From Okapia johnstoni (lineage: Eukaryota; Chordata; Mammalia; Artiodactyla; Giraffidae), in contig CM044312.1 of the NCBI GenBank assembly GCA_024291935.2, forward strand, positions 46,196,001 through 46,260,000: DNA of 64,000 bases, read 5' to 3'. Numbering within the stretch: the first letter of the stretch is position 1; every line of letters begins with the position of its first letter. The notes under the pieces were generated by a model. The model ran no database searches. It was not told where the DNA came from and saw only the letters and a program-made list of their open reading frames with translations. The translations under genes were made by a program, and so were the position numbers. This document shows positions 33,350 to 44,335 of the stretch, in pieces.

Positions 33350-33600
33350 TATTATCAAGCCCTTTCTATTGCCAGACCTTGCATTTTATGTAAATTATAC
33401 TTTTATTACTCTCAGTATTTCTATGAGGTTAATATTATCATCACTCCCATTTTATAGCTATTAAGACTGGGCTGGGGCTTATGGCACTTAAGTAACTGAT
33501 CTAGGGTCTCAAGGATGTAAAAATTAGTAGACCCTGGATTTAAACTCAGGTGAATGTGACACCAGCACCAAAGCCCACTTTCCAATGTCTGCCATAATGC
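33350..33600 (-). repeat. MIR SINE (old), antisense, near full length
   Basis: Antisense MIR in order: caagccctttctattgccag, tctatgaggttaatattatc, cccattttatagctatt, acttaagtaactgatctag, ggatttaaactcaggtg, ccaaagcccactttcc. Confidence 0.75.
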
Positions 33601-33644
33601 CTCCACATACACATCTATAATTTAATTTAGTTAGTGATAAGAGG

Positions 33645-33923
33645 TGGAGGAGGCAATGGCACCCGACTCCAGTACTCTTGCCTGGAAAATCCCATGGATG
33701 GAGGAGCCTGGTGGGCTGCAGTCCAGGGGGTCGCTAAGAATCGGACACGGCTGAGCGACTTCACTTTCACTTTTCACTTTCATGCACTGGAGAAGGAAAT
33801 GGCAACCCACTCCAGTGTTCTTGCCTGGAGAGTCCCAGGAACGGGGGAGCCTGGTGGGCTGCCGTCTATGGGGTTGCACTGAGTCAGACACGACTGAAGC
33901 GACTTAGCAGCAGCAGCAGCAGC
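33645..33923 (+). mobile_element. Bov-A2 SINE, perfect 12-bp TSD
   Basis: Two Bov-A units, linker and (AGC)6 tail. The 12-mer agtgataagagg is at 33633-33644 and 33924-33935. Confidence 0.97.
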
Positions 33924-33935
33924 AGTGATAAGAGG

Positions 33936-34792
33936 ATATATTTTTAAGTATCATAAATATTAATAATTAATTAACATTAATTTTTATAACCATGCTGGTT
34001 ATCAGATATTTTAATACCACTCTAGCTTCCAGTTTTACTCATTGCTCCCCTGAATCTGACTGATATTCTAGTTAAATGGAACCAATCTCTCCTACCTAAA
34101 AATACCTTGTGCTTTCCTGTACTAGTATATATTTTGGTTCTAGAAATGCTGAAAAAAGTCCTCATGTTAGCCAGTTCTGTTTTGCAACAGTTCAGTTCAG
34201 CAGATTATATAGAGCAATTACTAGGTCACAACAAGAAAACAGTAATAAGGAACTGGAAATGATGGAAAATTCCAGGATGTGGCTTTTGTCTAGTCTCTGT
34301 TCATTGGTTGAGTCAATAGACTTGAAGGATTCCCTTCTTCATTGCATGTTTTGCAGGACACCTTAGCACCTCTTTCTCTTTAAAAAGAGGGAAAACACTT
34401 CCCTCTGCATTATTTTATTTGCCTCCATCTTTTCCCATTTTCTTCCACCTCCTTAACCCAAGGTAATATTCTCAGTTTGAAGTTTTCTCCATCCTTATCT
34501 GAGAACAGAATGGATACTGGTGACGGGGAAGTGGAGGAATGAAGGAAAGAACTAATTTGGCTCTGCATGATAATATGAAAGGTGAACTTTGTTGTCAAGA
34601 GGTAACTGTGTGAATAGAAGACTGTTAGGGGAAAAAGTGTTCTTCATTCTTAAAGATTTGGAGAGCACTGTGAGTGAGAGTTAATGTGTGCTGTGGGAAG
34701 CTAAGTGTGTGATTCAACTGGAGCTTACTGAACATTCTCTTACAGCCACTTTGGTCTGTTTGTTACGTGAACTTAACCAGCGTTCTCCTGCT
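33936..34792. other. unassigned sequence
   Basis: No repeat or gene recognised in about 850 bp. Confidence 0.35.
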
Positions 34793-34800
34793 CTCTAGTT

Positions 34801-35024
34801 CAAGGTTTCTTAACAGTGGCACTTATTGACATTTTGGGCTGGATAATCTTGATTGTAGGATGCTGTTCTGTTCATTATAGGATGTTTAACAACGTCCTTG
34901 GACTCTTCTCACTGAATGCCAGTAGTATTCTACCATCCAAGTCTTAATGTCAAGCATGTCTTCAGATATTGCCAAATGGCCCTGGGGGAGAGGGGGCAAA
35001 ATCGCCCTCAGCCGAGAACCACTG
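34801..35024 (-). mobile_element. hAT-type DNA transposon relic with 8-bp TSD
   Basis: Terminal repeats caaggtttcttaa (34801) and ccgagaaccactg (35012-35024) are degenerate forms of a cagtggttctcaa-type end. Interior blocks attgacattttgggctgg, tataggatgtttaacaac and gatattgccaaatggccc match a common mammalian hAT family. Eight-base flanks ctctagtt (34793-34800) and ctgtagct (35025-35032) differ at two positions, as for a hAT duplication. Confidence 0.75.
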
Positions 35025-35032
35025 CTGTAGCT

Positions 35033-35360
35033 GTTCCTTCTGCCTGGAACACTCTTCCCCTAAAGGGCCCTATCCATACCCTCTCACCTCCTTCAAATCT
35101 CAATGCAGCTGTTCACCACTGAGGCTACCCTGACAGTTATTTAATCATGCAAACTTTTCATCTCTTAACCACCTGTATCTCTTACCCTCCTCTACTTTTT
35201 AATGTTCATGACCGTCTAATGTACCAAAAAATGTTCTTATTTTTATGTGTTTGCATTTCTTTTTCTCACTCAAATGTAAGCTCCTTGAGAGAGCTCCTTT
35301 TGTTCCCTGTTACTTCCTAAGCACTTAGAGCAGTTCCTCACCTACTATTTAAAAAATAAA
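35033..35360 (+). repeat. L2 LINE 3' end
   Basis: ttccttctgcctggaacac, tcaaatctcaatgcagctg, cactcaaatgtaagctcc, ttgagagagctccttttg, and cacttagagcagttcctc are consecutive blocks of the L2 3' region in sense. Confidence 0.75.
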
Positions 35361-37319
35361 AATACGTATGCAATGATCTACAGTGGAAAGTTTAGCCCTT
35401 ACTTCTGTACTCTGTGCTTTCAATTCTCTTCCCCAAATCAAGTAACCATTTTTTTTCTAGTTACTAGTATATCCTTCTGGAGTTTCTTCATGCAATCAAG
35501 TAAGGGGGAATGTATATTTCCTATCCAAGTTTTATTCTATTTTATTTTATTTGTTACCAAAAGTTGTCATACATATACACATGCTCAGCACCTTCTTTTT
35601 CATTTAAACTTACATGCATTTTGAAAATAGTATTTTTGTCTAGGAAGATTTTTCTCTCCTGTTTGAACTTTTCCTCTCTGTGCTTAAAACTTGAAGATCT
35701 ACAGTCCTGGAAACAGTGACCTGACTTCCTCGTCCTTTAACAACAACAACAACAAAAACTTGATTTGCCCTTTAAACTTGAATTCAGATTTCAGTTACAC
35801 CCCAGCAAGGTCTCAGCCAGTCAGAGGTCTGCCTCTTTGCTCCTTGCATGAGAGCTACTCATTGACTCAAGTCCATATGTCATTTGATTATTTTGGATTA
35901 TATGACAAGCTCTTTTTTTTTTTTCAGTATAAATTAAATTGGTTCCATCTAGGACAGGGCCAAGCATTGGTTCTTCTTGGAAATCAGCCAGTTTGTGAGG
36001 GCATGCATATTCTGTTGATTTGGACCTTTGGGCAAGAATCCCCTGGGGTGTTCTTAGGCAGCCTTTCAAGCTGTGACTACAGAAGGGAACCCTGGTGGGA
36101 CAAGTACCTTGTGCAGCTTTGACTGCACTGGAGGTGACCTAGACATTTGTTTACAACTGGCTCCTCTGAATGTCAGTGCAGAGAGAGTGGCTCTTTGCCC
36201 TGTTTATACATATACTGAGCCTCCGTAGCCTGAAAAGCAACTTAGGAGTCTAAATGTTTGAAAGGCTCAGGAAGGAATATCTGGCCTGGTGCCAGTGGTG
36301 TGACTCTGTGATGGGCACTTCATCCCATGGAGGCAAATGAATGGTGTGTGTTTTGAAATTAAGCACTTGGTGATTATTACGTTCTTAAAACATTTAGCTC
36401 TCAACTTATCAGACCTCAATGTATGACATTTCATGTTAGCCAAAACGGCTGTATTTTTTAAAGAGCTAAAAGATAAAATACATACCAACCTTCGAAACTG
36501 TAAACAAAGAATTAGAATGACAGATCACTACTGTTATCTTGGGTGTACATAAGAAAGATCCTCTTCTCATTTGGGAGGGACGTGTTCAGGTCATGGTACA
36601 TTGTTTTTCTCTCCTTAGTTCCAGAAAGGTTAGCAATAAGTTGCAGCAGGCAAAGAGAACAGCTGGATCATGCATCTTTCAAAAGGGAAAAACTTGTGCC
36701 TTAATCATGGATGAACCCACAAGGAAATACTTTAGAAAAGACTGGACTCATCCATCCTTTCATAGAATATGCAATCTAATCAGCACTTGGAGAAAAGCAG
36801 AAAGGAAGGATTAAAAATAAGAGTCTGTGTTTACTTTTGTCTGGGATCTATGGAAATGTAGGTTTATGACTTGACTTGGATTGTCATAGTTAAAATAGAT
36901 TGGATTTCACAAGGTAAGTGGTGGACCTTGGGCCCTGTAGAGCTGCGAACAATTAATTGCCTTTCCTTTCTCAAGCTTGGAAGTCGCACTAAGGTCTCAG
37001 AAGGCTTCCTGACTGCACAGTGGCCAGTGGTGGCCATTGCCCTGCCCTTTCCTACCCTCTACCTTCACAGCCACTGACTCCCATAGCAGAATCACAGTCA
37101 GGTCTCCAATAACCGTATTTAGTTATGGTTTGTTGGGAAGAAAGACACTGAATAGTTTGGTTCTTTTTTTTTTATTATTTTATTTATTTTTAATATACAA
37201 ACTAATACAGTTTATTTCAAGCTTGAAAATGATATTCTATTTCTTTTTTGCAATTTGATCTCAGATTGTCAATTTGTAATATGTTTGGGGAGAGGAGTCT
37301 AGTAATCCTTTTTAAACAG
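35361..37319. other. 2 kb without recognised elements
   Basis: An (AAC)n run at about 35740-35757, a T13 run near 35913, and a T/A-rich patch near 37165-37200 are visible. ORFs at 35691-36122 and 36539-36814 show no domain or splice support. Confidence 0.4.
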
Positions 37320-38100
37320 TTTTATTGAGATATGATTCACGTATTATATAGTTCATCCGTTTAAAGTATACAATTCAGTGGTTTTTAATATATTCACAAA
37401 ATGTAATTTTAGAACAGTTTCATCACTCCAAAAGAAATCCTATGCCTATTAGCAGTTATTCCCTGTTTCCCCCACTCCCCTGTGACTGGCAGCCATAGTC
37501 TTCTTTCTATCTCTGTGGATTTGCCTATTCTGAACAATCTCATATAATGGAAATTATTCAATATATGGTCATTTATGACTGGCTTCTTTCACTTGGTCCA
37601 TGTATGCTGTAGCATGTGTCAGTACTTCATTTCTTTTTTATTACTTGGTAATATGGTAGGCTGCAGTCCATGGGGTCGCTAGGAGTCGGACACGACTGAG
37701 CGACTTCACTTTCACTTTTCACTTTCATGCCTTGAAGAAGGAAATGGCAACCCACTCCAGTACTCTTGCCTGGAGAATCCCAGGGACGGGGGAGCCTGGT
37801 GGGTGGCTGTCTCTGGGGTCGCACAGAGTCGGACATAACTGAAGCGACTTAGCAGCAGCAGCAGCAATATTCCATTGCATAGATATACCACATTTTATTC
37901 ACTCATTCATCATTTAACGAGTATTTGGATTGTTTCCACTTCTTGACTATTGTGAATAATGTTGTAGTGATTATACATGTACAAGTTTTTTTGTGGATGT
38001 GTGTGTTCATTTCTTTTGGGTATATACCTGCAGGTAGAATTGCTGGTTATATGGCAACTTTACTGCTCTCTGATTTTTTAGAGAGCCAGGAGTTTCTGTC
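37320..38100 (-). mobile_element. old L1 3'UTR, antisense, split by Bov-A2
   Basis: tttattgagatatgattcac, gtttaaagtatacaattcag, tctctgtggatttgcctatt, then after the SINE attccattgcatagatatac, gagtatttggattgtttcc and gggtatatacctgcagg. Parts 37320-37654 and 37866-38100 are contiguous in the family. Confidence 0.85.
37655..37865 (+). mobile_element. Bov-A2 SINE, 5'-truncated
   Basis: Lacks about the first 75 bases of the first Bov-A unit, then reads through linker, second unit and AGC tail. aatat flanks it at 37650-37654 and 37866-37870. Confidence 0.95.
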
Positions 38101-38901
38101 AGGACTTGGGTGAAGAACACATGTTTGAAAAGGCAGAGAAATGTCTTATTTCCAGACTTTTTAAAAAGTGCTAAATGAATACCATAATCAGTTAAATGTG
38201 ACTTTTGATGATTATTAAATTGAAAAATATGAGGCAAAAAAGAAGTTAATTAAATACTCTCATTATTTGAGCCTTAAAGTTTTTATTTCATTGAAATTTA
38301 TTTCATTGACCTTAAAGTGACTTCATTATTTGGGAATCTAAAATTAGGTTTATTTTTTTTCTATTTTTTACTTTTCACCTGTGTCCCTACCACTATTCCA
38401 CTGCAACTTCCTCTAATGATTTGTGCCATGACTGTCAATATAGAAGAAGTTTTACCCAATTTTCAGAAAAAGAAGAAGAAAAAGAAAACACTCCTTTCCG
38501 AACAGTGGTTTTACATAAGCATGAACATATATTTCGCATTCTGGTAAGGTACAGTATTACACTAATCTAGCTGAGTCTTTTCTTAGTCATCTACCATCTG
38601 GTCTGTATACATTGAGTTACACTCGAATTCTAGTTAAACCCAGCAGATTCATCTAACCGCCCCTAAGGTCGAAATCCAGATATGAGATGCTTTGCTACTA
38701 CTCAACTTATCAAAGAAAGCTGAGTTCACCCAGGGTCCCATCTTTCTGAGGTGGAAGCTAGGAAACATCAAGCACTGTCTTATAGTACTGTGAGTAAAAG
38801 ATGCTTGAACTCCTGGTTTGCTTGGTTCCAATACTCCACACCAGCCCACGGCATGAAGAAACAAAAATCTGACACGTTAAAAGTCCAACTTTTAAGACTT
38901 T
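38101..38901. other. unassigned, with AAG-rich patch
   Basis: An AAG-rich patch is at 38467-38488; otherwise no element recognised. Confidence 0.4.
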
Positions 38902-38914
38902 GAAAAGGGCTGTG

Positions 38915-39044
38915 TGGAGAAGGAAATGGCAGCCCACTCCAGTACTCCTGCCTGGAAAATCCCATGGACGGAGAGGCCTGGTAGGCTACTGTCCATGGGG
39001 TCGCGAAGAGTTGGACACGACTGAGCGACTTCTCTTTCACTTTT
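38915..39044 (+). mobile_element. Bov-A unit at 5' end of retrocopy
   Basis: ggagaaggaaatggcagccc through ggtcgcgaagagttggac to actgagcgacttctc, one Bov-A monomer without a tRNA-like head. Its start coincides with the start of the duplicated-flank insertion. Confidence 0.9.
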
Positions 39045-39658
39045 AGTTCTCGCAATCATAGAAAACCAATCTTCTCTTAAGAAAGGGAGAAGCAGCCGCT
39101 CTTTTTTTTGGCTTTGCATTTTATTTTCTACGTATCATTTGAATTTATAATTAACACTGGTCACCTTGAATTCATAGTTGGAACAAAGGAACAGACCTGA
39201 GACATTGCCAGCACTAGCCTAAGTAGAGCTGCCCCCTTTCTCTGCAGTTGTGGTTTACTACTTCCTGGATTGGAAGGAATAACTGGGAGCTCTGCAATGA
39301 TCAGACCCTTCAGGCAAGAACCAGTGTGTTAATAGTGTGAATTAGATATACTGACTACCTGCTCTGCTTAATTGTTGTTATGAAACTGAACTAATCAGCA
39401 GTTATAAAGCACATACTTTGTTATGTGCTAGTCTCTGCCTCCTGGCCTGTAGATAATTGAAGAAGACCTAGGGAATACAATCAGATGTGCTAATTGTATT
39501 TGGGTGTTAACAAAAGCAGATCTAGACAAGCTGTCCACTTAAATGGTACCTTTTGGTCAGAAAAAATTAAAAGATTGTGATCATGTAAAATTATCCAAAC
39601 CTTCTAGCAAAAATATTTTTTGAAAAATAAACTAAATGCCTTTATAAAAAAAAAAAAA
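38915..39658 (+). mobile_element. 744-bp retrocopy starting in Bov-A, with poly(A) and 13-bp TSD
   Basis: The 13-mer gaaaagggctgtg occurs at 38902-38914 and 39659-39671. Between them lie a single Bov-A unit (38915-39044), about 600 bp of sequence I do not recognise, a polyadenylation signal aataaa at 39626-39631, and an A13 tail at 39646-39658 starting 14 bases after the signal. All hallmarks of an L1-mobilised, polyadenylated RNA are present. The RNA may have been a host 3'UTR carrying a Bov-A, or a Bov-A transcript that read through into downstream DNA (3' transduction). A T8 run near 39100 argues against a Pol III transcript. No long ORF is conserved in it. Confidence 0.85.
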
Positions 39659-39721
39659 GAAAAGGGCTGTGGAAATAATTCTTTCCTATTTTAATGCTTC
39701 ATAACCCTGATTATAGTCATA

Positions 39722-39985
39722 AATAATGCTTATTTTTATCTAATGGGGCTAATATCATGTATGGTAGCACTTTATCTGAGGAGGCATAAAAATAGAGCAA
39801 GAAATCATTACTAACAATGCAAAGCAAATTTGAAAAATCAGCAAAGTTTAAAGTGTTATGTTCATGTTTCATGTTTAAAATGAAATGTTCCTAGTTGATG
39901 TCATGTGCTACTTGCCTAATGATAAAGGTAGCACATGATTATAACTCAATCCAGAGCACTTTTTCAACTTCTGTGGTACTGCAGG
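39722..39985 (+). repeat. inverted repeat, left arm (264 bp)
   Basis: Reverse complement of 40977-41240 with one mismatch seen (39873 G against A in the partner). The arm is otherwise unassigned sequence. It begins 50 bp after the 13-bp duplication of the retrocopy. Confidence 0.97.
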
Positions 39986-40504
39986 CCGTGGGTGACTCCT
40001 TTGTATATACCTGGGCACAACTGCAGCTCAGGAAACTCTTGCTTCTGGGGACGTAATGGATACCTACAATTTTTTGTTTGTCCAGCATCCATTCCCCTCT
40101 TTTTTAGTAACCAGATTCCCTTTAGAGAATTCCCCTCTCTTGTAGAGTGTGCCATTTTGAAGGGACTGCCCTGCCCCTGATTAGGTGATGGTCATGTGAC
40201 CTGACCCTGGCCAATCAGATGTTCTTTCTTGGTAATCTGACTTTTGCAGAGTGGACTCTGTAAGACAAAGGCAGATAATAATTTCTCCAGGCAAAGACAC
40301 TCTGAGACCAACCTTAGAACCTGGAGATGCATAGGTCCTGGCCTTTCAGCCTTTCTTGATTTTTCCATTAAATTCTCTTATCCCCTTGTTACCTTTGTCA
40401 ATTCACTTTTGTTTCTTTCAACAAAAACCCAAATTGATAACACAGGTACAGTGAGGTTCTTTCTTAGTGTGGCAGTACTCACACTCACCCATCAAACCCT
40501 CCTT
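39986..40504. other. spacer of the inverted repeat, left part
   Basis: Unassigned sequence. About 40165-40230 carries gtgatggtcatgtgacctg and ccctggccaatcagatg, loosely similar to the unnamed repeat-like text near 4060. Confidence 0.4.
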
Positions 40505-40959
40505 CAGTTCAATTAAGTTCAGTCGCTCACTTGTGTCCAACTCTTTGTGACCCCGTGGACTGCAGCACGCCAGGCTTCCCTGTCCATTACCAACTCCCTG
40601 AGCTTGCTCAAACTCATGTCCATTGAGTCAGTGATGCCATCCAACCATCTCTTCCTCTGTTGTCCCATTTTCCTCCTGCCTTTAATCTTTCCCAGCATCA
40701 GGGTCTTTTCTAGTGAATCAGTTCTTTGCATCAGGTGGCCAAAGTATTGAAGTTTCAACTTCAGCATCAGTCCTTTCAATGAATATTCAGGACTGATTTC
40801 CTTTAGGATTGACTGGTTGGATCTCCTTGCAGCCCAAGGGACTCTCAAGAGTCTTCTCCAACACCACAGTTCAAAAGCATCAATTCTTTGGTGCTCAGCT
40901 TTCTTTATAGTCCAACACTCCCATCCATACATGACTACTGGAAAAACTATAGGTTTGAC
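40505..40959 (-). mobile_element. BovB 3' fragment, antisense, inside the inverted repeat
   Basis: From cagttcaattaagttcagtc at the 3' side to actggaaaaactataggtttgact at the 5' side, where BovB similarity ends. Sixteen bases (tcctcatcttcatctt) separate it from the right arm. Minus-strand frame 40519-41067 keeps the [17 protein letters not shown] segment; its upstream part reads into the inverted arm. Confidence 0.95.
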
Positions 40960-40976
40960 TTCCTCATCTTCATCTT

Positions 40977-41240
40977 CCTGCAGTACCACAGAAGTTGAAA
41001 AAGTGCTCTGGATTGAGTTATAATCATGTGCTACCTTTATCATTAGGCAAGTAGCACATGACATCAACTAGGAACATTTCATTTTAAATATGAAACATGA
41101 ACATAACACTTTAAACTTTGCTGATTTTTCAAATTTGCTTTGCATTGTTAGTAATGATTTCTTGCTCTATTTTTATGCCTCCTCAGATAAAGTGCTACCA
41201 TACATGATATTAGCCCCATTAGATAAAAATAAGCATTATT
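40977..41240 (-). repeat. inverted repeat, right arm (264 bp)
   Basis: Partner of 39722-39985 in opposite orientation, one mismatch in 264. Similarity ends sharply on both sides. Confidence 0.97.
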
Positions 41241-41329
41241 CATGTCTGCCTTCTTAGAGCACATCTCTCAATGAGAAACCACCTATGGTTCAGATTTCAA
41301 TTGTGATACATTCTATTCCTTGGAAGGTA

Positions 41330-41535
41330 GCACAGTGTACTGAGAAGACAGTCCACACCCTGGAGTGGAATTACCCATATTAAAATCCTGGCTTTGTGCC
41401 TTAACTAAACCTGTCTCCTTGTCTGTTAAAAGAGAACAGTAGTATTACTTTATATGGTAGTTGAGAAAATTGAATAAGGTCATTCACATAAAGTGCTTAA
41501 CCTAGTACTGGGTACATAATAGATCCTCAACAACA
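41330..41535 (+). repeat. MIR SINE (old)
   Basis: Sense MIR: gtagcacagtgtactgagaag, aaatcctggctttgtgcc, ctgtctccttgtctgtt, attgaataaggtcattcac, taaagtgcttaacctag. Confidence 0.75.
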
Positions 41536-41889
41536 TTAACTATGGGGAAAATAGCTTAAATCTACTTCCTTAGATTTCCTTTTTTTGTTCTGTGTGGCAT
41601 CTCTTTTTGGATAATAGGATTAAGCAAATATGATGTCTCTCAGATACAAAGATACAGTGTGATCAAGTGAACATGTGTTTAGAGTTATTAAGCAAGCAGT
41701 TATTGTAAGAGACTGGAGTCAGGGACTTTGCTGAAATAGAGCTCTCTGTATTTAATTATTATCTATTACATTCTCTCTCTCTTTACATCATTTCCTTGGA
41801 TTCCTCTTTTTCCCTTGACTTTTTATGGTCAAATCTTGCAGCTGAACATACCTCTAATTCAAGAAATAGTTATTGAGGGCCAGCATTGA

Positions 41890-42430
41890 ACATAAAGATG
41901 AATTAGCATGCTTAACACTCTTCCTCATCTTCATTTCTATTGCTTTCCCTGACATTCATGCTCTTGGGAATTCTTACTCAAATGGTCAAAAGGACTTCTT
42001 AACTGATCTTCCTTACTCTTCCTCCCACCACTCAAATCTGTCTGCCAGATTAATCTTACTAAAATTCAGCTCTGACTACATATATCAGCAAAACCCCCTA
42101 TTGTTCATCATTATGAACCAAATAAGTTCAACTGTCTTATCTCTAGTGTGTGGGGGTCTTACAATATGGTGTCACATTTTCTTCTCTGTCTTTTCCCTTC
42201 TGTCCTCTGTTGCCCTGACCATCATCTCTTCCTCCCTGGCAGGATTTGCAATTCCCTCCCCAAATGAGTCAAAACCTTGATCGTTCTTTAAGACCAGGAA
42301 TAAATGTCACTAGTCTAAGAAGTTTTTCCTGGTTTACTAAGACATGAAAATGCTCTCCCTCCCCTGAGGCTCTAGAGCACACTGTAACTCTGTTTTCAGC
42401 TTTTTAGGACTCTGCTTATTTCATAGACAT
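41890..42430 (+). repeat. L2 LINE 3' part
   Basis: tctgccagattaatcttac, taaaattcagctctgactac, ccctattgttcatcatt, ttgcaattccctcccc, ctaagaagtttttcctgg and the gactctgcttatttcatag end follow L2 order. Confidence 0.7.
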
Positions 42431-42825
42431 TGAGGTAAGACAGAAAGGACTCCTGGACAATAAGAAGAGAGATTCTGAAATGTACTTCCAAGGAGAGAGT
42501 GGGGAATTTAGTTTTCTCTAGAAACTTAAAGACAAGAATACATATTTCAGGGAAATTTTTCATAAGGTCCTGTTCTGCCTGGAAGTCAGTCAATGAACTA
42601 ACATCTGTAAAAAGATTTGGGTAATTACAATTCTAGTAAGTTTCTGGAGATAGTTTAAATTCCTTGAGACAGCACATGCATTTAGACAAGAAGGGAGAAT
42701 ACTAGCATGGATTCTCATGAAGGAGATTAAAGACTACCTGGATGTATTTTTCCTTTGCCAAAGGAAATAGTAGCCAGGAGAAACTCCTAGAGGAGGGATT
42801 GTTTTGAGATTCTCTGTACCTTCTT

Positions 42826-43030
42826 GCATGCTAAGTTGCTTCAGTCATATCCAACTCTTTGTGACCCTATGGACTGTAGCCCACCAGGCTCCTCTGTCCA
42901 TGGGGATTCTCCAAGCAAGAATACTGGAGTGGGTTGCCATGTCCTCCTCCCGGGGACCTTCCCAACCCAGGGAGTGAACCCACATCTTTTACGTTCTACC
43001 TGCCCTGGCAGGGTTCTTTACCACTGACCT
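42826..43030 (-). mobile_element. Bov-tA SINE, antisense
   Basis: gcatgctaagttgcttcag through ggagtgggttgccatgtcc to cagggttctttaccactg. Confidence 0.95.
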
Positions 43031-43171
43031 TTCCCACTACCATGTCAATCTTAGGCCTGTCCTTCACCTTCCACCAGAATCAAAGAGAACTTTCCCTGTG
43101 CCCCTTTCCTTCAGGGATAGGTTATAAAGCCATCTCAGATTCTGAGCTAAACTATCAATCATATTGTGCCT

Positions 43172-43381
43172 CTTGTGCTCAGTTGTGTCCAACTCTTTAG
43201 CGACCCCAGGGACTGTAGCCCGCCAGACTCCTCTGTCCATGGGATTTTCCTAGCAAGAATACTGGAGTGGGTTGCCATTACCTCCTCCAGGGAATCTTCC
43301 CGACCCAAGGATGAAACCCATGTCTCCTTCGGTTCCTGCATTGGCAGGTGGATTCTTTTACCACTGAGCCACCCGACAAGC
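43172..43381 (-). mobile_element. Bov-tA SINE, antisense
   Basis: gtgctcagttgtgtccaac through ggagtgggttgccattacc to taccactgagccacccgac. It lies about 140 bp from the preceding copy in the same orientation, but differs enough to be an independent insertion. Confidence 0.95.
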
Positions 43382-43429
43382 CTTTATCAGTCATATATCT
43401 TGGCTCAAAGAATAACATTTATTCACCTA

Positions 43430-43840
43430 TAATTGTGGATTTATTTATTCCACCTTTTAGTTCTGTTAATTTTGTTTTGTGTATTTTGAAGTTTATATTA
43501 AAAGGCACATGTGAATTTAGGATTGTTACATCTTTCTGGTGAATTGATTCTTTTATCATTATGAAATATTTTTCGCTGTCTCTGGTAATAGTCCTTGATG
43601 TCTACTTTGATAGTGAGGCCACGTCACTTTTTGCGGTTGACATTTGCATAATAATTTTTTTCTATCCTTTTACTTTCAACCTCTTTTAGCCCTTATATTT
43701 AATCCATGTTTCCTGTAGATAGTATATAGTGGATTCATTGAGTCACTTTTTAAAAAAATAAAATCTGATAATCTCTGTCTTTTAATTGGAGTGTTCAGTT
43801 CATTAGCATTTAATGTGATTATTTATCTAGCTAGATTTAT
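43430..43840 (-). mobile_element. old L1 ORF2 region, antisense
   Basis: Antisense L1 ORF2: ggtgaattgattcttttatc, attatgaaatatttttcg, ctatccttttactttcaacc, gtttcctgtagatagtat, aatctctgtcttttaattgg. No usable frame remains. Confidence 0.75.
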
Positions 43841-44049
43841 GTATCTTATTTTCCTATTTGTTTTCTGTTTGCTTATTTTCATAAAGAACTGCATTTGAAT
43901 AGGAAACTCATGGATACAGTGCTTCTACCCTTATTTGGTAATATTTTAGAATATCTTAGCCAATGAAGTAAGGGGTCTTTCTGATATTACTCAAATGTTG
44001 CCAGGTAAACATCTGATTTTTTGCCTATCAGTAAGGAAATGCCCCAATT

Positions 44050-44335
44050 ATTTAACACTTAAGCCATTTTCAGTTTTATTTCCATAAATGGTATCTCAGA
44101 GAGCATCTTCCCCCATGTCTGTTACATAGTTTGGGCTGATATAATACAATGGAGTTCCACAAGAAGGATAATTGAGTCAAAGAGTATTAAACATGTGTAT
44201 AATTAATGATGTACATTACTCTGTTGTTTTCCAGGTGGGTGGTAGCAATTTACTATGCAACTAGCAATGCATGAGAGTGCCAATTTTGCCACACCTTTAG
44301 CAGCATTGGATATTTTCATGTAATATAAAAATTAC
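44050..44335 (-). mobile_element. old L1M-type 3' piece, antisense
   Basis: gataattgagtcaaagag, attactctgttgttttcc, gcatgagagtgccaatttt, gccacacctttagcag, cattggatattttcatg. In antisense order it should lie left of ORF2, so it is a separate insertion from 43430-43840. Confidence 0.6.

Noticed and set aside
40519..41067. 182-codon minus-strand ORF
   Set aside because: Fusion of unrelated inverted-arm sequence with a BovB C-terminal fragment; no independent evidence of a gene.
38902..41240. Single composite transposon spanning retrocopy and inverted repeat
   Set aside because: The retrocopy has its own duplication ending at 39671, and the arms begin 50 bp later with no shared flank, so they are best kept as separate events.
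42826..43381. Tandem duplication of a SINE
   Set aside because: The two Bov-tA copies differ at many positions and have different 5' and 3' edges, so two independent insertions are more likely.
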